Below are positions 10,585-21,199 of a DNA stretch of 64,000 nt, one piece after another. The notes under the pieces were generated by a model. It was given only the letters and a program-made list of their open reading frames with translations, searched no databases and had not been told where the DNA came from. Source of the stretch: Delphinapterus leucas (Eukaryota > Chordata > Mammalia > Artiodactyla > Monodontidae); assembly GCF_002288925.2 (NCBI RefSeq), contig NW_022098044.1, positions 14,169,090-14,233,089 on the forward strand, in the 5' to 3' direction. The position numbers and the translations under genes are program-made. Position 1 is the first letter of the stretch; each line of letters starts with the position of its first letter.

Positions 10585-13500
10585 TATATATTCCATATAT
10601 ATGTGTTAGCATATGCTATTTGTTTTTTCCTTTCTGACTTACTTCACTCTGTATGACACACTCTATCTCCATCCACCTCACTACAAATAACTCAATTTCA
10701 TTTCTTTTTATGGCTGAGTAATATTCCATTGTATATATGTGCCACATCTTCTTTATGCATTCGTCTGTTGATGGACACTTAGGTTGCTTCCATGTCCTGG
10801 CTATTGTAAATATTGCTGCTATTGTAAATGAACATTGTGGTACATGACTCTTTTGGAATTATGGTTTTGTCAGGGCATATGCTCAGTAGTGGGATTGCTG
10901 GGTCATATGGTAGTTCTATTTTTAGCTTTTTAACGAACCTCCATACTGTTCTCCATAGTGGCTGTATCAATTTACATTCCCACCAACAGTGCAAGAGGGT
11001 TCCATTTCCTCCACACCCTCTCCAGCATTTATTGTTTGTAGATTTTTTGATGATGGCCATTCTGACTGGTGTGAGGTGATACCTCATTGTAGTTTTGATT
11101 TGCATTTCTCTAATGATTAGTGATGTTGAGCATCCTTTCATGTGTTTGTTGGCAATCTGTATATCTTCTTTGGAGAAATGTCTATTTAGATCTTCTGCCC
11201 ATTTTTGGATTGGGTTGTTTATTTGATATTGAGCTGCATGAGCTGCTTACATATTTTGGAGATTAACCCTTTGTTGGTTGCTTCGTTTGCAAATATTTTC
11301 TCCATTCTGATGTTGTCTTCTCATCTTGTTTATGGTTTCCTTTGCTGTGCAAAAGCTTTTAAATTTCATTAGGTCCCTTTTTTTTTTTTTTTTTTTGCTG
11401 TACGTGGGCCCCTCACTGTTGTGGCATCTCCCGTTGTGGAGCAACAGGCTCTGGACGCCCAGGCTCAGCGTCCATGGCTCATGGGCCTAGCCGCTCCATG
11501 GCATGTGGGGTCTTCCCAGACCGGGGCACGAACCCGTATCCCCTGCATCGGCAGGTGGATTCTCAACCACTGTGCCACCAGGGAAGCCCCATTAGGTCCC
11601 ATTTTTAAAATTTTGTTTTTATTTCCACTTCTCTAGGAAGTGGATCAAAAAGGATCTTGTGATTTATCTCAAAGAGTGTTCTTCCTGTGTTTTCCTCTAA
11701 GAGTTTTACAGTTTGGCCTTACATTTAGGTCTTTAATCCACTGGAGTTTATTTTTGTGTATGGTGTTAGGAAGTGTTCTATTTTCATTCTTTTACACGTA
11801 GCTGTCCAGTTTTCCCAGCACCACTTATTGAAGAGGCTGTCTTTTCTCCATTGTACAGTCTTGCCTCCCTTGTCAAAGATAAGGTGACCATATGTGCCTG
11901 GGCTTATCTCTGGGATTTCTATCCTGTTCCAGTTATCTATATTTCTGTTTTTGTGCCAATACCATACTGTCTTGCTTACTGTAGCTTTGTAGTATAGTCT
12001 GAAGTAAGAGAGCCTGATGCCCCCAGCTCCATTTTTCTTTCTCATGATTGCTTTGTCTATTCGGGTTTTTTTGTGTTTCGATACAAATTGTGAAACTTTT
12101 TGTTCTAGTTCTGTGAAAAATGCCAGTGGTAGTTTGATAGGGATTGCATTGAATCTGTAGATTGCTTTGTGTAGTATAGTCGTTTTCACAATGTTGATTC
12201 TTCCAATCCAAGAACATGGTATATCTCTCCATCTGTTTGTATCATATTTAATTTCTTTCATCAGTGTCTTATAGTTTTCTGCATAGAGGTCTTTTTTCTA
12301 CTTAGGTAGGTTTATTCCTAGGTATTTTATTCTTTTTGTTGCAATGGTAAACGGGAATGTTTTCTTAATTTCTCTTTCAGATTTTTCATCATTAGTGTAT
12401 AGGAATGCAAGAGATTTCTGTGCATTAATTTTTTATCCTGCTACTTTACCAAATTCATTGATTAGCTTTAGCAGTTTTCTGGTGGCATCTTTAGGATTCT
12501 CTATGTATAGTGTCTTGTCATCTGCAAACAGTGACAGTTTTACTTCATCTTTTCCAATTTGGATTCCTTTTATTTCCTTTTCTTCTCTGACTGCTGTGGC
12601 TAAAACTTCCAAAACTATGTTGAATAAGAGTGGTGAGAGTGGGCATCCTTGTCTTTTTCCTGATTTTAGAGGAAATGGTTTCAGTTTTTCACTACTGAGA
12701 ATGATGTTGGCTGTGGGTTTGTCATATATGGCCCTTATTATGTTGAGGTAAGTTCCCTCTATGCCTACTTTCTGGAGAGTTTTTATCATAAATGTGTGTG
12801 GAATTTTGTCAAAAGCTTTTTCTGCATCTATTCAGATTATCATGTGGTTTTTATCTTTCAGTTTGTTAATATGGTTTATCACATTGATTGATTTGCATAT
12901 ATATTGAAGAATCCTTGCATTCCTGGGATAAACCCCACTTGATCATGGTGTATGATCCTTTTAAAGTGCTGTTGGATTCTATTTGCTAGTATTTTGTTGA
13001 GGAGTTTTGCATCTATGTTCATCAGTGATATTGGTCTGTATTCTTTTTCTGTGAGATCTTTGCCTGGTTTTTGTATCATTGTGATGGTGCACACATAGAA
13101 GGAGTTTGGGAGTGTTCCTCCTCTGCTATATTCTGGAAGAGTTTGAGAAGGATAGGTGTTAGCTTTTCTCTAAATGTTTGATAGAATTTGTGTGTGAAGC
13201 CATCTGGTCATGGGCTTTTGTTTGTTGGAAGATCTTTAATCACAGTTTCAATTTCAGTGCTTGTCATTGTTCTGTTCATATTTTCTATTTCTTCCTGGTT
13301 CAGTCTCAGAAGATTGTGCTTTTCTAAGAATGTGCATTTCTTCCAGGTTGTCCATTTTATTGGCATATAGTTGCTTGTAGTAATCCCTCATGATTCTTTG
13401 TATTTCTGCAGTGTCAGTTGTTACTTCTCCTTTTTCATTTCTAATTCTGTTGATTTGAGTCTTCTCCCTTTTTTTCTTGATGAGTCTGGGTAGTGATTTA

Positions 13501-14641
13501 TCAATTTTGTTTATCTTCTCAGAGAACAAGCTTTTACTTTTATTGATCTTTGCTATTGTTTCCTTCATTTTTTTTTCATTTATTTTTGATCTGATCTTTA
13601 TGATTTCTTTCCTTCTGCTAACTTTGGGGTTTTTTGTTCTTCTTTCTCTAATTGGTTTATGTGTAAGGTTAGGTTGTTTATTTGAGATATTTCTTGTTTC
13701 TTGAGTTAGGATTGTATTACTATAAACTTTCCTCTTAGAACTGCTTTTGCTGCATCCCATAGATTTGGGGTTGTGTTTTCATTGTCGTTTGCTTCTAGAT
13801 ATTTTTTGATTTCCTCTTTGATTTCTTCAGTGATCTCTTGCTTATTTAGTAGTGTATTGTTTAGCCTCCATGTGTTTGTATATTTTACATTTTTTTTTTC
13901 CTGTAGTTGATATCTAGTCTCATAGCACTGTGGTCAGAAAAGATACTTGAGACAATTTCAATTTTCTTAAATTTACCAAGGCTTGATTTGTGACCCAAGA
14001 TATGATCTATCCTGGACAATGTTCCATGAGCACTTGAGAAGAAAGTGTAATCTGGTTTTTTTGGATGGAATGTCCTATAAATATCAATTAAGTCCATCTT
14101 GTTTAATGTATTATATAAAGCTTGTGTTTCCTTATTTATTTTCATTTTGGATGATCTGTCCATTAGTGAAAGTGGGGTGTTAAAGTCCCCTACTATGATT
14201 GTGTTACTGTTGATTTCCCCTTTTATGGCTGTTAGCATTTGTCTTATGCTTTGAGGTGCTCCTATGTTGGGTGCATAAATATTTACAATTGTTATATCTT
14301 CTTCTTGGATTAATCCCTTGATCATTATGTAGTGTCCTTCTTTGTCTCTTGTAATAGTCTTTATTTTAAAGTCTATTTTGTCTGATATGAGAATTGCTAC
14401 TCCAGCTTTCTTTTGGTTTCCATTTGCATAAAATATCTTTTTCCATCCCCTTACTTTCAGTCTGTATGTGTCTCTAGGTCTGAAATGGGTCTCTTGTAGA
14501 CAGCAAATATATGGGTCTTGTTTTTGTATCCATTCAGCCAATCTGTGTCTTTTGGTGGGAGCATTTAGTCCATTTACATTTAAGGTAATTTTCGATATGT
14601 ATGCTCCTATTACTATTTTCTTAATTGTTTTGGGTTTGTAT
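10585..14641 (-). pseudogene. L1 ORF2 (endonuclease / reverse transcriptase), broken
   Basis: In active L1s this protein nicks target DNA and reverse-transcribes L1 RNA. The endonuclease part is largely open: the N-terminal 'ITLNVNGLNAPTKR' is readable near 14,580, and the 218-codon frame 14,541-13,885 holds LQETH (residues 15-19), GDFN (118-121) and SDHSA (202-206), the catalytic-site motifs. The RT part is shifted between frames; the FADD active-site box is at 12,528-12,517. A C-terminal Cys/His cluster ([18 protein letters not shown]) lies in 11,141-10,779. Frameshifts, stop codons and a SINE at 11,378-11,589 break the gene, and the start methionine region is degraded. The 5' neighbour is ORF1, ending 32 bases upstream as in bicistronic L1. 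Confidence 0.93.
11378..11589 (-). mobile_element. CHR-2-type SINE inserted in L1 ORF2
   Basis: Antisense SINE with its tail as a T-run at 11,378-11,396 and its head ending 'ccaccagggaagccc'. An 11-base duplication, cattaggtccc, lies at 11,367-11,377 and 11,590-11,600. It sits in the same orientation as its L1 host. Confidence 0.93.
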
Positions 14642-14672
14642 TGTAGGTCTTTCCTTCTCTTGTGTTTCCTAC

Positions 14673-15555
14673 CTAGAGAAGTTCCTTTAGCATTTGCTGT
14701 GAAGCTGGTCTGGTGGTGCTGAATTCTCTTAGCTTTTGCTTGTCTGTAAAGGTTTTGATTTCTCTGTTGAATCTGAGCGACATCCTTGCTGGGTAGAGCA
14801 ATCTAGCTTGTAGGTTTTTCCCTTTCATCACTTTAAATATGTCCTGTCACTCCCTTCTAGCTTGCAGAGTTTCTGCTGAAAGATCAGCTGTTAACGTTAT
14901 AGTGGTTCCCTTGTATGTTATTTGTTGCTTTTTCCTTGCTGCTTTTAATATTTGTTCTTTGTATTTAATTTTTGATAGTTTTATTAATATGTGTCTTGGA
15001 GTGTTTCTCCTTGGATTTATCCTGTATGGGACTCTGCGCTTCCTGGACTTTATTGACTATTTCCTTTCCCATGTTCGGGAAGTTTTCAACTATAATCTCT
15101 TCAAATATTTTCTCAGACCCTTTCTTTTTCTCTTCTTCTTCTGGGACCTCTATAATTCAAATGTTTTTGCATATAATGTTGTCCCTGAGACTGTCCTCAA
15201 TTCTTTTCATTGTTTTTTCTCTATTCTGCTCTGCTGTAGTTGTTTCCACTATTTTATTCTCCAGGTCAGTTTCCTGTTCTTCTGCCTCAGTTATTCTGCT
15301 ATTGATTCCTTCTAGAGAATTTTTAATTTCAGTTATTGTGTTGTTCATCATTGTTTGTTTGCTTTTTAGTTCTTCTAGTTCCTTGTTAAATATTTATTGT
15401 ATTTTCTCCATTCTATTTCCAAGATTTTGGATCATCTTTACTATCATTATTCTGAATTCATTTTCAGGTAGACTGCCTATTTCCTCTTCATTTGTTTGGT
15501 CTGGTGGGTTTTTACCTTGATCCTTCATCTGCAGCATATTTCTCTGTCTTCCCAT
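14673..15555 (-). pseudogene. L1 ORF1 (RNA-binding chaperone), broken
   Basis: ORF1p coats L1 RNA as a coiled-coil trimer. The frame starts at an ATG complementing 15,553-15,555 (MGRQRNMLQMKDQGKNPP), continues through an acidic/Gln-rich coiled-coil part (15,351-15,157: ITEAEEQETDLENK and MKRIEDSLRDN) and ends KLREFSTTRPASQQMLKELL with a stop at 14,675-14,673. The span of about 294 codons is somewhat below the roughly 340 residues typical of L1 ORF1p. An in-frame stop after 'NRMEKIQ' and later frame changes mark it as a pseudogene. Confidence 0.88.
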
Positions 15556-16230
15556 TTTACTTAACTTACTGTGTTTGGGGTCTCCTTTTCACAGACTGCA
15601 GGTTCATAAATCCCATTGTTTTCAGTGTCTGCCCCCAGTGTGTAAGCTTGCTTCAGTGGCTTGTGTAGGCTTCCTAGTGAGGTGGACTGGTGCCTGTGTT
15701 CTTGGGTGGGTCTGGATCTTGTCTTTCTGGTGGGCAGGGCTGCATCCGATGGTGTGTTTTGGGGTGTCTGTGGACTTATTATTATTTTAGGCAGCCTCTC
15801 TGCTAATGGGTGCGGTTGTATTCCTATCTTGCTAGTTGTTTGGCATAGGCTGTCCAGCACTGGAGCTTGCTGGCCATTGGGTGGAGCTGGGTCTTAGCAT
15901 TGAGATGGAGTTCTCTCGGAGAGCTCACACCAATTGATATTACGTGGGGCCAGGTGGTCTCTGGTGGTCCGCTATCCTGAACTCGGCTTTCCCACCTCAG
16001 AGGTTTAGGCCGGACACCAGGCCGGAGCATCAAGACCCTGTCAGCCACACAGCTCAGAAGAAAAAGGAGGAAAAAAAAGGAAAGAAAAAAATAAAAATTT
16101 AAAAAAATTTTTTTAAGTAATTTAAGAAAAAGAAGAGAGCAACCAAACTAATAAACAAATCCACCAATGATAACAAGAGCTAAAAAGTATACTAAGATAA
16201 ACATAAAAATCAGAAACAAGTCAGTCTCAG
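15556..16230 (-). promoter_or_regulatory. L1 5' region (former internal promoter)
   Basis: Sequence upstream of ORF1 in the L1 orientation. It is moderately GC-rich near 15,950-16,030 and becomes A-rich on the plus strand at 16,060-16,220. By position it corresponds to the L1 5' UTR, which carries the internal Pol II promoter in intact elements. No specific factor site is claimed. Confidence 0.6.
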
Positions 16231-16270
16231 ACAGCCAACCCCATGTCTACAGCTGCTCTGCCGCAGATAG

Positions 16271-16475
16271 TCTTTGGACTTGAACTGCAACATCAGCTCT
16301 TCCATGGGTTTCCAGCCTGATGCTCTGCAAACTTTGGACTTGACAGCTTCCCTAATCATGTCAACGAATTCCTTAAAACCAGTCTGTCCATCTGTGTCTC
16401 TCCCTACTTATATGTATATATGTAAGTGCCTCCTGTGGATTCTATTTCTCTGGAGAACACTGAATAATTCAGGCA
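16271..16475 (+). mobile_element. Right part of the older repeat interrupted by L1
   Basis: 'tttggacttgaactgcaacatcagctcttccatgggtttccagcctgatgctctgcaaactttggacttgacag' then 'ttctatttctctggagaacactgaataattcag' is the 3' part of a familiar old mammalian repeat whose start lies at 10,215-10,310. Some middle sequence of the old element is missing. Confidence 0.55.
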
Positions 16476-17066
16476 CCAGGAGGCTTGTGGAGGCCAATCC
16501 AGAGTTGGGAGTGAAGGACAGGGAGTTGAGGAGAGTTTCAAGCAGATGGTTAGAGCAGACACCCCTTTGTTCATGGGGTATACTCTCTAGATTCAGACTT
16601 GCTGTAAGGAGATCCCTGGACTAGAAAAAGTAAAGCAAGTTTAGAATCATATCCTGTTAATGAGTAGAGAATGGACCATTTTCTCTCCATTAATGATGTT
16701 CCTTTCACCATGAAGGCCTTTCTTATTTCTCCTCAGGAGAAATCTTCCCAGCTTCTGACTAATCCTGGTCTAGAGGTTTCTTGGACCTCTGGAAAGGGCA
16801 GGGATACAAAATAAAGACAACCCCTTCTCAGAATCATGTGCATGAGTCCCTATTCATAAGGCCACACATTAAGCCTTTTAACCTTATCTGCAAGTGGGGC
16901 CCAGCACAGCCTCACTGAACCACAGTAAAGGATTGAAGAAAGATGCCCAGTGAGGATGTTAACCTTCAAATCCTGTTACCAAACCACAAAATCTACTATG
17001 TGCTTGTTTTGATCACCTCCCATTCACCTCATTGGTGAAGGAGGGATCCCCAGCCCTAAATAAATA
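16476..17066. other. No recognised element
   Basis: Mixed-composition DNA between an old repeat and the mariner hairpin. No open frame or repeat of note. Confidence 0.4.
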
Positions 17067-17068
17067 TA

Positions 17069-17138
17069 TTGGTTTGGTCAAAAAGTTTGTTCGGGTTTTC
17101 CATAAGTTGTTACTGAACAAACTTTTTGGCCAACCCAG
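17069..17138. mobile_element. Mariner-type MITE (70-bp hairpin)
   Basis: The ends are near-perfect inverted repeats of about 24 bases ('ttggtttggtcaaaaagtttgttc' and the complement of 'gaacaaactttttggccaaccca'). They are flanked by TA dinucleotides at 17,067-17,068 and 17,139-17,140. The short loop leaves no coding capacity. The terminal sequence 'ttggccaaaaagttcgttc' is that of mariner elements common in ruminants and whales. Confidence 0.9.
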
Positions 17139-17694
17139 TACAACGCCCTACACTGGACCAATGAGATTGGCAGAAGTTTATCAATTACATATACTCACAG
17201 CCCAGGGGGTGGAGGACACTGCACCTTGCAGGGCCACATGAGAACTGCACTCAGGAACAGAGTGAACAATCAGGAGCTGTGAGAGGCAGGCTTTGTAGTG
17301 ACAAGATAGTGATGTGACTGTTGGTTCCAGTGGGAGGATGTGTTGGTTTGCTGAATAACTCCTTGGGTTGGTAGGGAAGTAAGGACCCTGTGTGGCAAAG
17401 CTGATGCCACTGGTAGGGGAATTAGCTGGGTGAGGAGCCTTTTCCCGCTGTGTGAGGGGCACATCTGGTGAGGTATTTGGGGCCCTGTGAGGCTCAGAGA
17501 TGTCAAGGCAATGGCAGCATTTGAAATTTTATGTCTTACAGATTCAGAGCTCTGAATTCATAATGTTTAATCTTGTGATGATCTTGTGAATAGTATATTT
17601 ATAATCAAATGTTTTGGTATGTGTTAAAGGAATTAATATGAGAAATGTAAATATTTGAAATATTCCATAATTTCTTTTTTTAAAAATTCTATCC
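17139..17694. other. No recognised element
   Basis: Mixed composition becoming AT-rich after 17,520. Nothing nameable found. Confidence 0.4.
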
Positions 17695-18070
17695 ATATGT
17701 CTTCGTCAGCTCGGGCTCCCATAACTAAATTCATAGACTGCGTGGCTTAAAAGATGGAAATTTATTTTCTCACAGTTCAGGAGGCTAGGAGTTTGAGAGC
17801 AGGGTGTCAGCATGGCTGGGTCCTGGTGAGAGCTTTCTTCCTGCCTAGCAGATGGCCACCTTCTCACCATGTCCACATGTAGCTGAGACATGGAGAGAGA
17901 GAGCTCTCTGGTGTCTCTTCTTATAAGGGCACTAATCCCATCATGAGAGCTCTACCCCCATGGCCTCATGTAAACCTAATTATCTGCCAGTGACTCCATC
18001 TCCACCTACTATGGTACTGTGGGACTTAGACCTTCAACATATGAATTTAGGGAGGACACAGTTCAGTTTC
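17695..18070 (-). mobile_element. Old interspersed repeat (same family as 28,198-28,810)
   Basis: Blocks 'ggctcccataac', 'gcgtggcttaaaagatggaaatttattttctcacagttcaggaggctagg', 'cttcttataagggcactaatccca' and 'gggaggacacagttcag' are the reverse complement of the repeat at 28.2-28.8 kb. Probably an ancient L1-class 3' end; the family name is not asserted. Confidence 0.6.
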
Positions 18071-18071
18071 T

Positions 18072-18475
18072 AGCACCATACAATGCCATATCATTCAGTA
18101 ATAAAAAGAACAGACTACCTGTACACACTAGCACGTGGGTGAATCTCAAAATCATTATGCTAAATAAAAGGAGCCAGACAGAAGACTATACACCATGTGA
18201 TTCCATTTATGTAACATTCCACAAAAGACAAAACTGCAGGGACAGAAAGCCGCTCAGTAGTTGCCAAGGGTTGGGTATTGGGGAAGGGGATTTACTGCAA
18301 AGGAGCAGGAGGGAATTTTTCTGGAGTGATGGAATGGTTCTATGCCTTGACAATGGTCATGGCTACCCCACTGAAGGCATTTATCATAACTTATCTAACT
18401 GTACAGTTTAAAAGCATGGACTTTATTGCATGTGAATTATACCTCAATAAACCCCCCAAAAAGTCACCTTCCACT
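18072..18475 (+). mobile_element. Old L1M 3' end
   Basis: Decayed L1 ORF2 C-terminus followed by 'tgattccatttatgtaacattccacaaaagacaaaactgcagggacagaaagc', 'ggaatggttctatgccttgacaatgg' and 'gtgaattatacctcaataaa'. These are typical ancient mammalian L1 3' blocks. Confidence 0.7.
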
Positions 18476-18739
18476 TCGATAATGCTTTACAGTTAACCAT
18501 GCCTTTCTCATCCATTACTTTGTTGATTTTCACAACTTGGTAAGGTAGGCAAAGCGATATTATTATCTCCACAGGGTTTGGGGAGGTTGGGGACTTCTGA
18601 GCTTGTTCAGCCTGCAGAAGAACTGAATGTTCTGAGTCCTAAACAAGAGTCCTTCCCCCTCTACCCCGAAAATCTGATCAGTCAGTGATGTCAATGACAG
18701 GCTCCATCACCTACTCCGGGTTGTGCTCTGTGATACATG

Positions 18740-18940
18740 CTTTCCATTCATTCATTTATTTTATTTTCTTCTCACAAATAAGCTCTAAGGAAGTGTCATG
18801 ATCCCACTTTACAGGTTAGAAGAGAGAAGAGTAAATTAATTGTTCTGAGGCAAGACAGTAACAGCATCATGATTTGAACCCACGTCTGAATGGGTGGGTA
18901 AACCTGTGCTTTTCACCACTAAGTCCCACACTGTTCAAAA
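18740..18940 (-). mobile_element. MIR SINE fragment
   Basis: Antisense core: 'gatcccactttacaggttagaagagag', 'agacagtaacagcatcatgatttgaacccacgtctga', 'cctgtgcttttcaccactaagtcc'. Confidence 0.7.
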
Positions 18941-19744
18941 CAAATTTAGTTCCAAATAAGAGCCCAAAACACAAGAATCTAGAACAATCTAGGAAAATCT
19001 AGGGAAATAATTATGAGCACCTTCAAATGGGGAAGGCTAGAAAGACAGTGCTAAGCAGTCTTTTAGGTATCTATTTTAGTCCATCAGTCTAAAATTTTCC
19101 AAACTCTCCAGACACTTCCTGAAAGACTCTGCATCCAGCAAATTAACCGTCTTTCTTAATGCCCCATCCACCTCACCTAGACTTTCTCTTCTGCTCAGAG
19201 CACATTCCTGAGTTGATTGCAAGTTGATCAGCAAAAGGCAAGAATGCAGGGCAGGACCAAGAGGTGCTTAGCATCGGCAGAGTACCCTGAAAGTGGATGC
19301 TGGTGGTCCTTCTGCAACTGTTGCGAATAATCCCAGAGCCCAGGATGCAGCCTCTCGCTGCCGCTCCCGACAGGGGCCATCTGTAAGCATCTTTCCAATG
19401 GAAGAAGCAGGTCATGATTTGAGAAGAGACCAGATCTTTTCTTTGCTTTTGTCATCTGGGTGACTGTAAGCTTTACAGACATCTCCATGGCACCCCAAGA
19501 CCTGAACATGAAGCAAGCAGATTCTGTTTTGCAGATGGAGGATCTGGGGCAGAAAAGAGGGAGAACATTCTGCCTGGTTCCTTGTAGCAGGAGGAAAGAA
19601 AAACTTTTCCAAGTGCCTTTTGTGTGCCAGGAACTGTGCTATGAATTTCATGCACCATACTATTAATAGTTCACAACCGTGGAACACTTCCTATATGACA
19701 GGAACACTTTCTGTATATCCATATGTCTATGGGACACTTTGTAT

Positions 19745-19950
19745 GTGTCACTTTTATATACCTCATCTCATTTAATCCACTCAACAACCTTATTTGATAA
19801 GTACCATTACCACCTCCACAATTGAAGTTTATAACATTTGAGTGACTTGCTGAAGGTCACACAGCTACCACATGACAGAGAGGGATTTCAAACCCAGGGA
19901 TGCCGGCCCCAAAGTCCCAATTCTTTGCATTACACCACCTCACCTACTGT
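19745..19950 (-). mobile_element. MIR SINE
   Basis: 'tcatctcatttaatccactcaacaaccttatttgataagtaccatta', then 'gagtgacttgctgaaggtcacacagctaccacatgacagagagggatttcaaacccagg', then 'attacaccacc'. The antisense MIR layout is well preserved. Confidence 0.8.
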
Positions 19951-20419
19951 GCTTGACCCCCTAGTCCAGTGTTTCTATTTCCTGAACCCCATCTAACACA
20001 AGAGCAGAGGCTGGTATTTTAAAGGAATTAGTATTTTCCACTACTCTTTTCCCTAGAAACAACCCTGTATATCAACTAATATTCTACATTTTCTGAGCTT
20101 CAGCTTCATCCCAGGCGCTGTACTAGATGCCGCCACATTATGTTACATGAGAGATGATATAGAATTTTGGGAACAACCAATACATGACCCACACTTAGCA
20201 GACATGCCTAATTAATCAGGACACTCATTCTGGGTGAGTCTAAATACAGCCTCAGAGTCTTTCCCAACACAGAGGTTCAAGAAACTGCTGAAATCAACCA
20301 GCATCAGCACACATTAGATGAAGCCTATTGGCCCTTCCTGCTGCAGAATTCCACCGGCAGAAATGACAGTTACATGGCCACAAGGAATAATGGGTTGGAA
20401 TCCTTTGAGCAGAAGTTCT

Positions 20420-20560
20420 GAGATCAAAGCCTTGTTCACTAGCTGGGCACCAGCAAGTAAATTAAACTCTCTGAGCCTGATTGTCTCCTTCACCCAAAAT
20501 GGTGATGAAAATCAGATCTCATCTATGTCACAGGATGGTTGGATGCAGAATTGTTGGTGA
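20420..20560 (+). mobile_element. MIR SINE fragment
   Basis: 'agctgggcaccagcaagtaaattaaactctctgagcctgattgtctccttcacccaaaatggtgatgaaa' matches the 3' half of MIR ('cttaacctctctgagcctcagtttcctcatctgtaaaatgggga'). Confidence 0.6.
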
Positions 20561-20854
20561 CAGTGAGAAGCGAGAGACCATAAGACCAAAAGTCTGGAGT
20601 AAGGGTACTGGCAAGAGACAAGAAAATGAGAGGACACAGAATATAGATTTTTTGCCTGGGAAATAGCCTAAGATTTTCTACAAAGGGGTTGTGTTGGGGG
20701 TGGGGTGACTTCAAGGTCTTAATGCCCTGTGTTACACCACAGGGTTTATTATGGTTAATGGTGGTGGCTTCATGAGTAAGTGATGGGGCTAAGCCATGGC
20801 CCTAGAGCTACCCAAGCAGGACAGCATGGCAGAAACAGGCAGGCTGGGGAGCTC

Positions 20855-21115
20855 CTGGTGTGATCACACACCAACTGTGTGATCTTGGGCAAGTCCTTTA
20901 ACCTCTCTGAGGATCAGTTCCATCCCCTGAGAAATGAAGACAACGATCTGCTTCATGGTAAAGATTAAACAAGATAGTTCCAGAGACATAGTGGGCAATT
21001 TTCCATCATGGTACAAGGAGGAGCTGACAGCAGGCTCTGCACGTATCCTTTGCACTGAGATCACGCAACATGGCAGCTGGCACAAAGTAGGTGCTCGTCA
21101 GCATTCACGGGTTAG
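20855..21115 (+). mobile_element. Probable MIR SINE
   Basis: 'aactgtgtgatcttgggcaagtcctttaacctctctgaggatcagttccatcccctgagaaatgaagaca' is clear MIR core. 'ctggcacaaagtaggtgctcgtcagc' about 150 bases later fits the MIR end. Confidence 0.65.
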
Positions 21116-21199
21116 TTGTTTGGTTGATTGGGTACCACTTAGGAAGTCACTGAAAGGCTTTAAGCAGAGGAAGAACATGAGGGGCTTTAAAATTTTGAG

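Larger units (their letters stand above)
10311..16230 (-). mobile_element. Near-full-length LINE-1, degenerate, antisense
   Basis: Read on the minus strand, the element runs from an A/T-rich 5' region (about 16,230-15,556) through ORF1 (15,555-14,673) and ORF2 (about 14,641-10,585) to a 3' UTR ending in 'gatgttaaaaaa' at about 10,311. Net of the SINE at 11,378-11,589 it is about 5.7 kb, near the full length of a mammalian L1. Frameshifts and stops occur in both ORFs, so it is inactive. Both flanks appear to be pieces of one older repeat, but I could not find a clear target duplication, so the 5' boundary is uncertain by some tens of bases. Confidence 0.92.

Noticed and set aside
13885..14541. 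Intact 218-codon endonuclease gene
   Set aside because: It is only the N-terminal part of L1 ORF2, which is frameshifted downstream and interrupted by a SINE.
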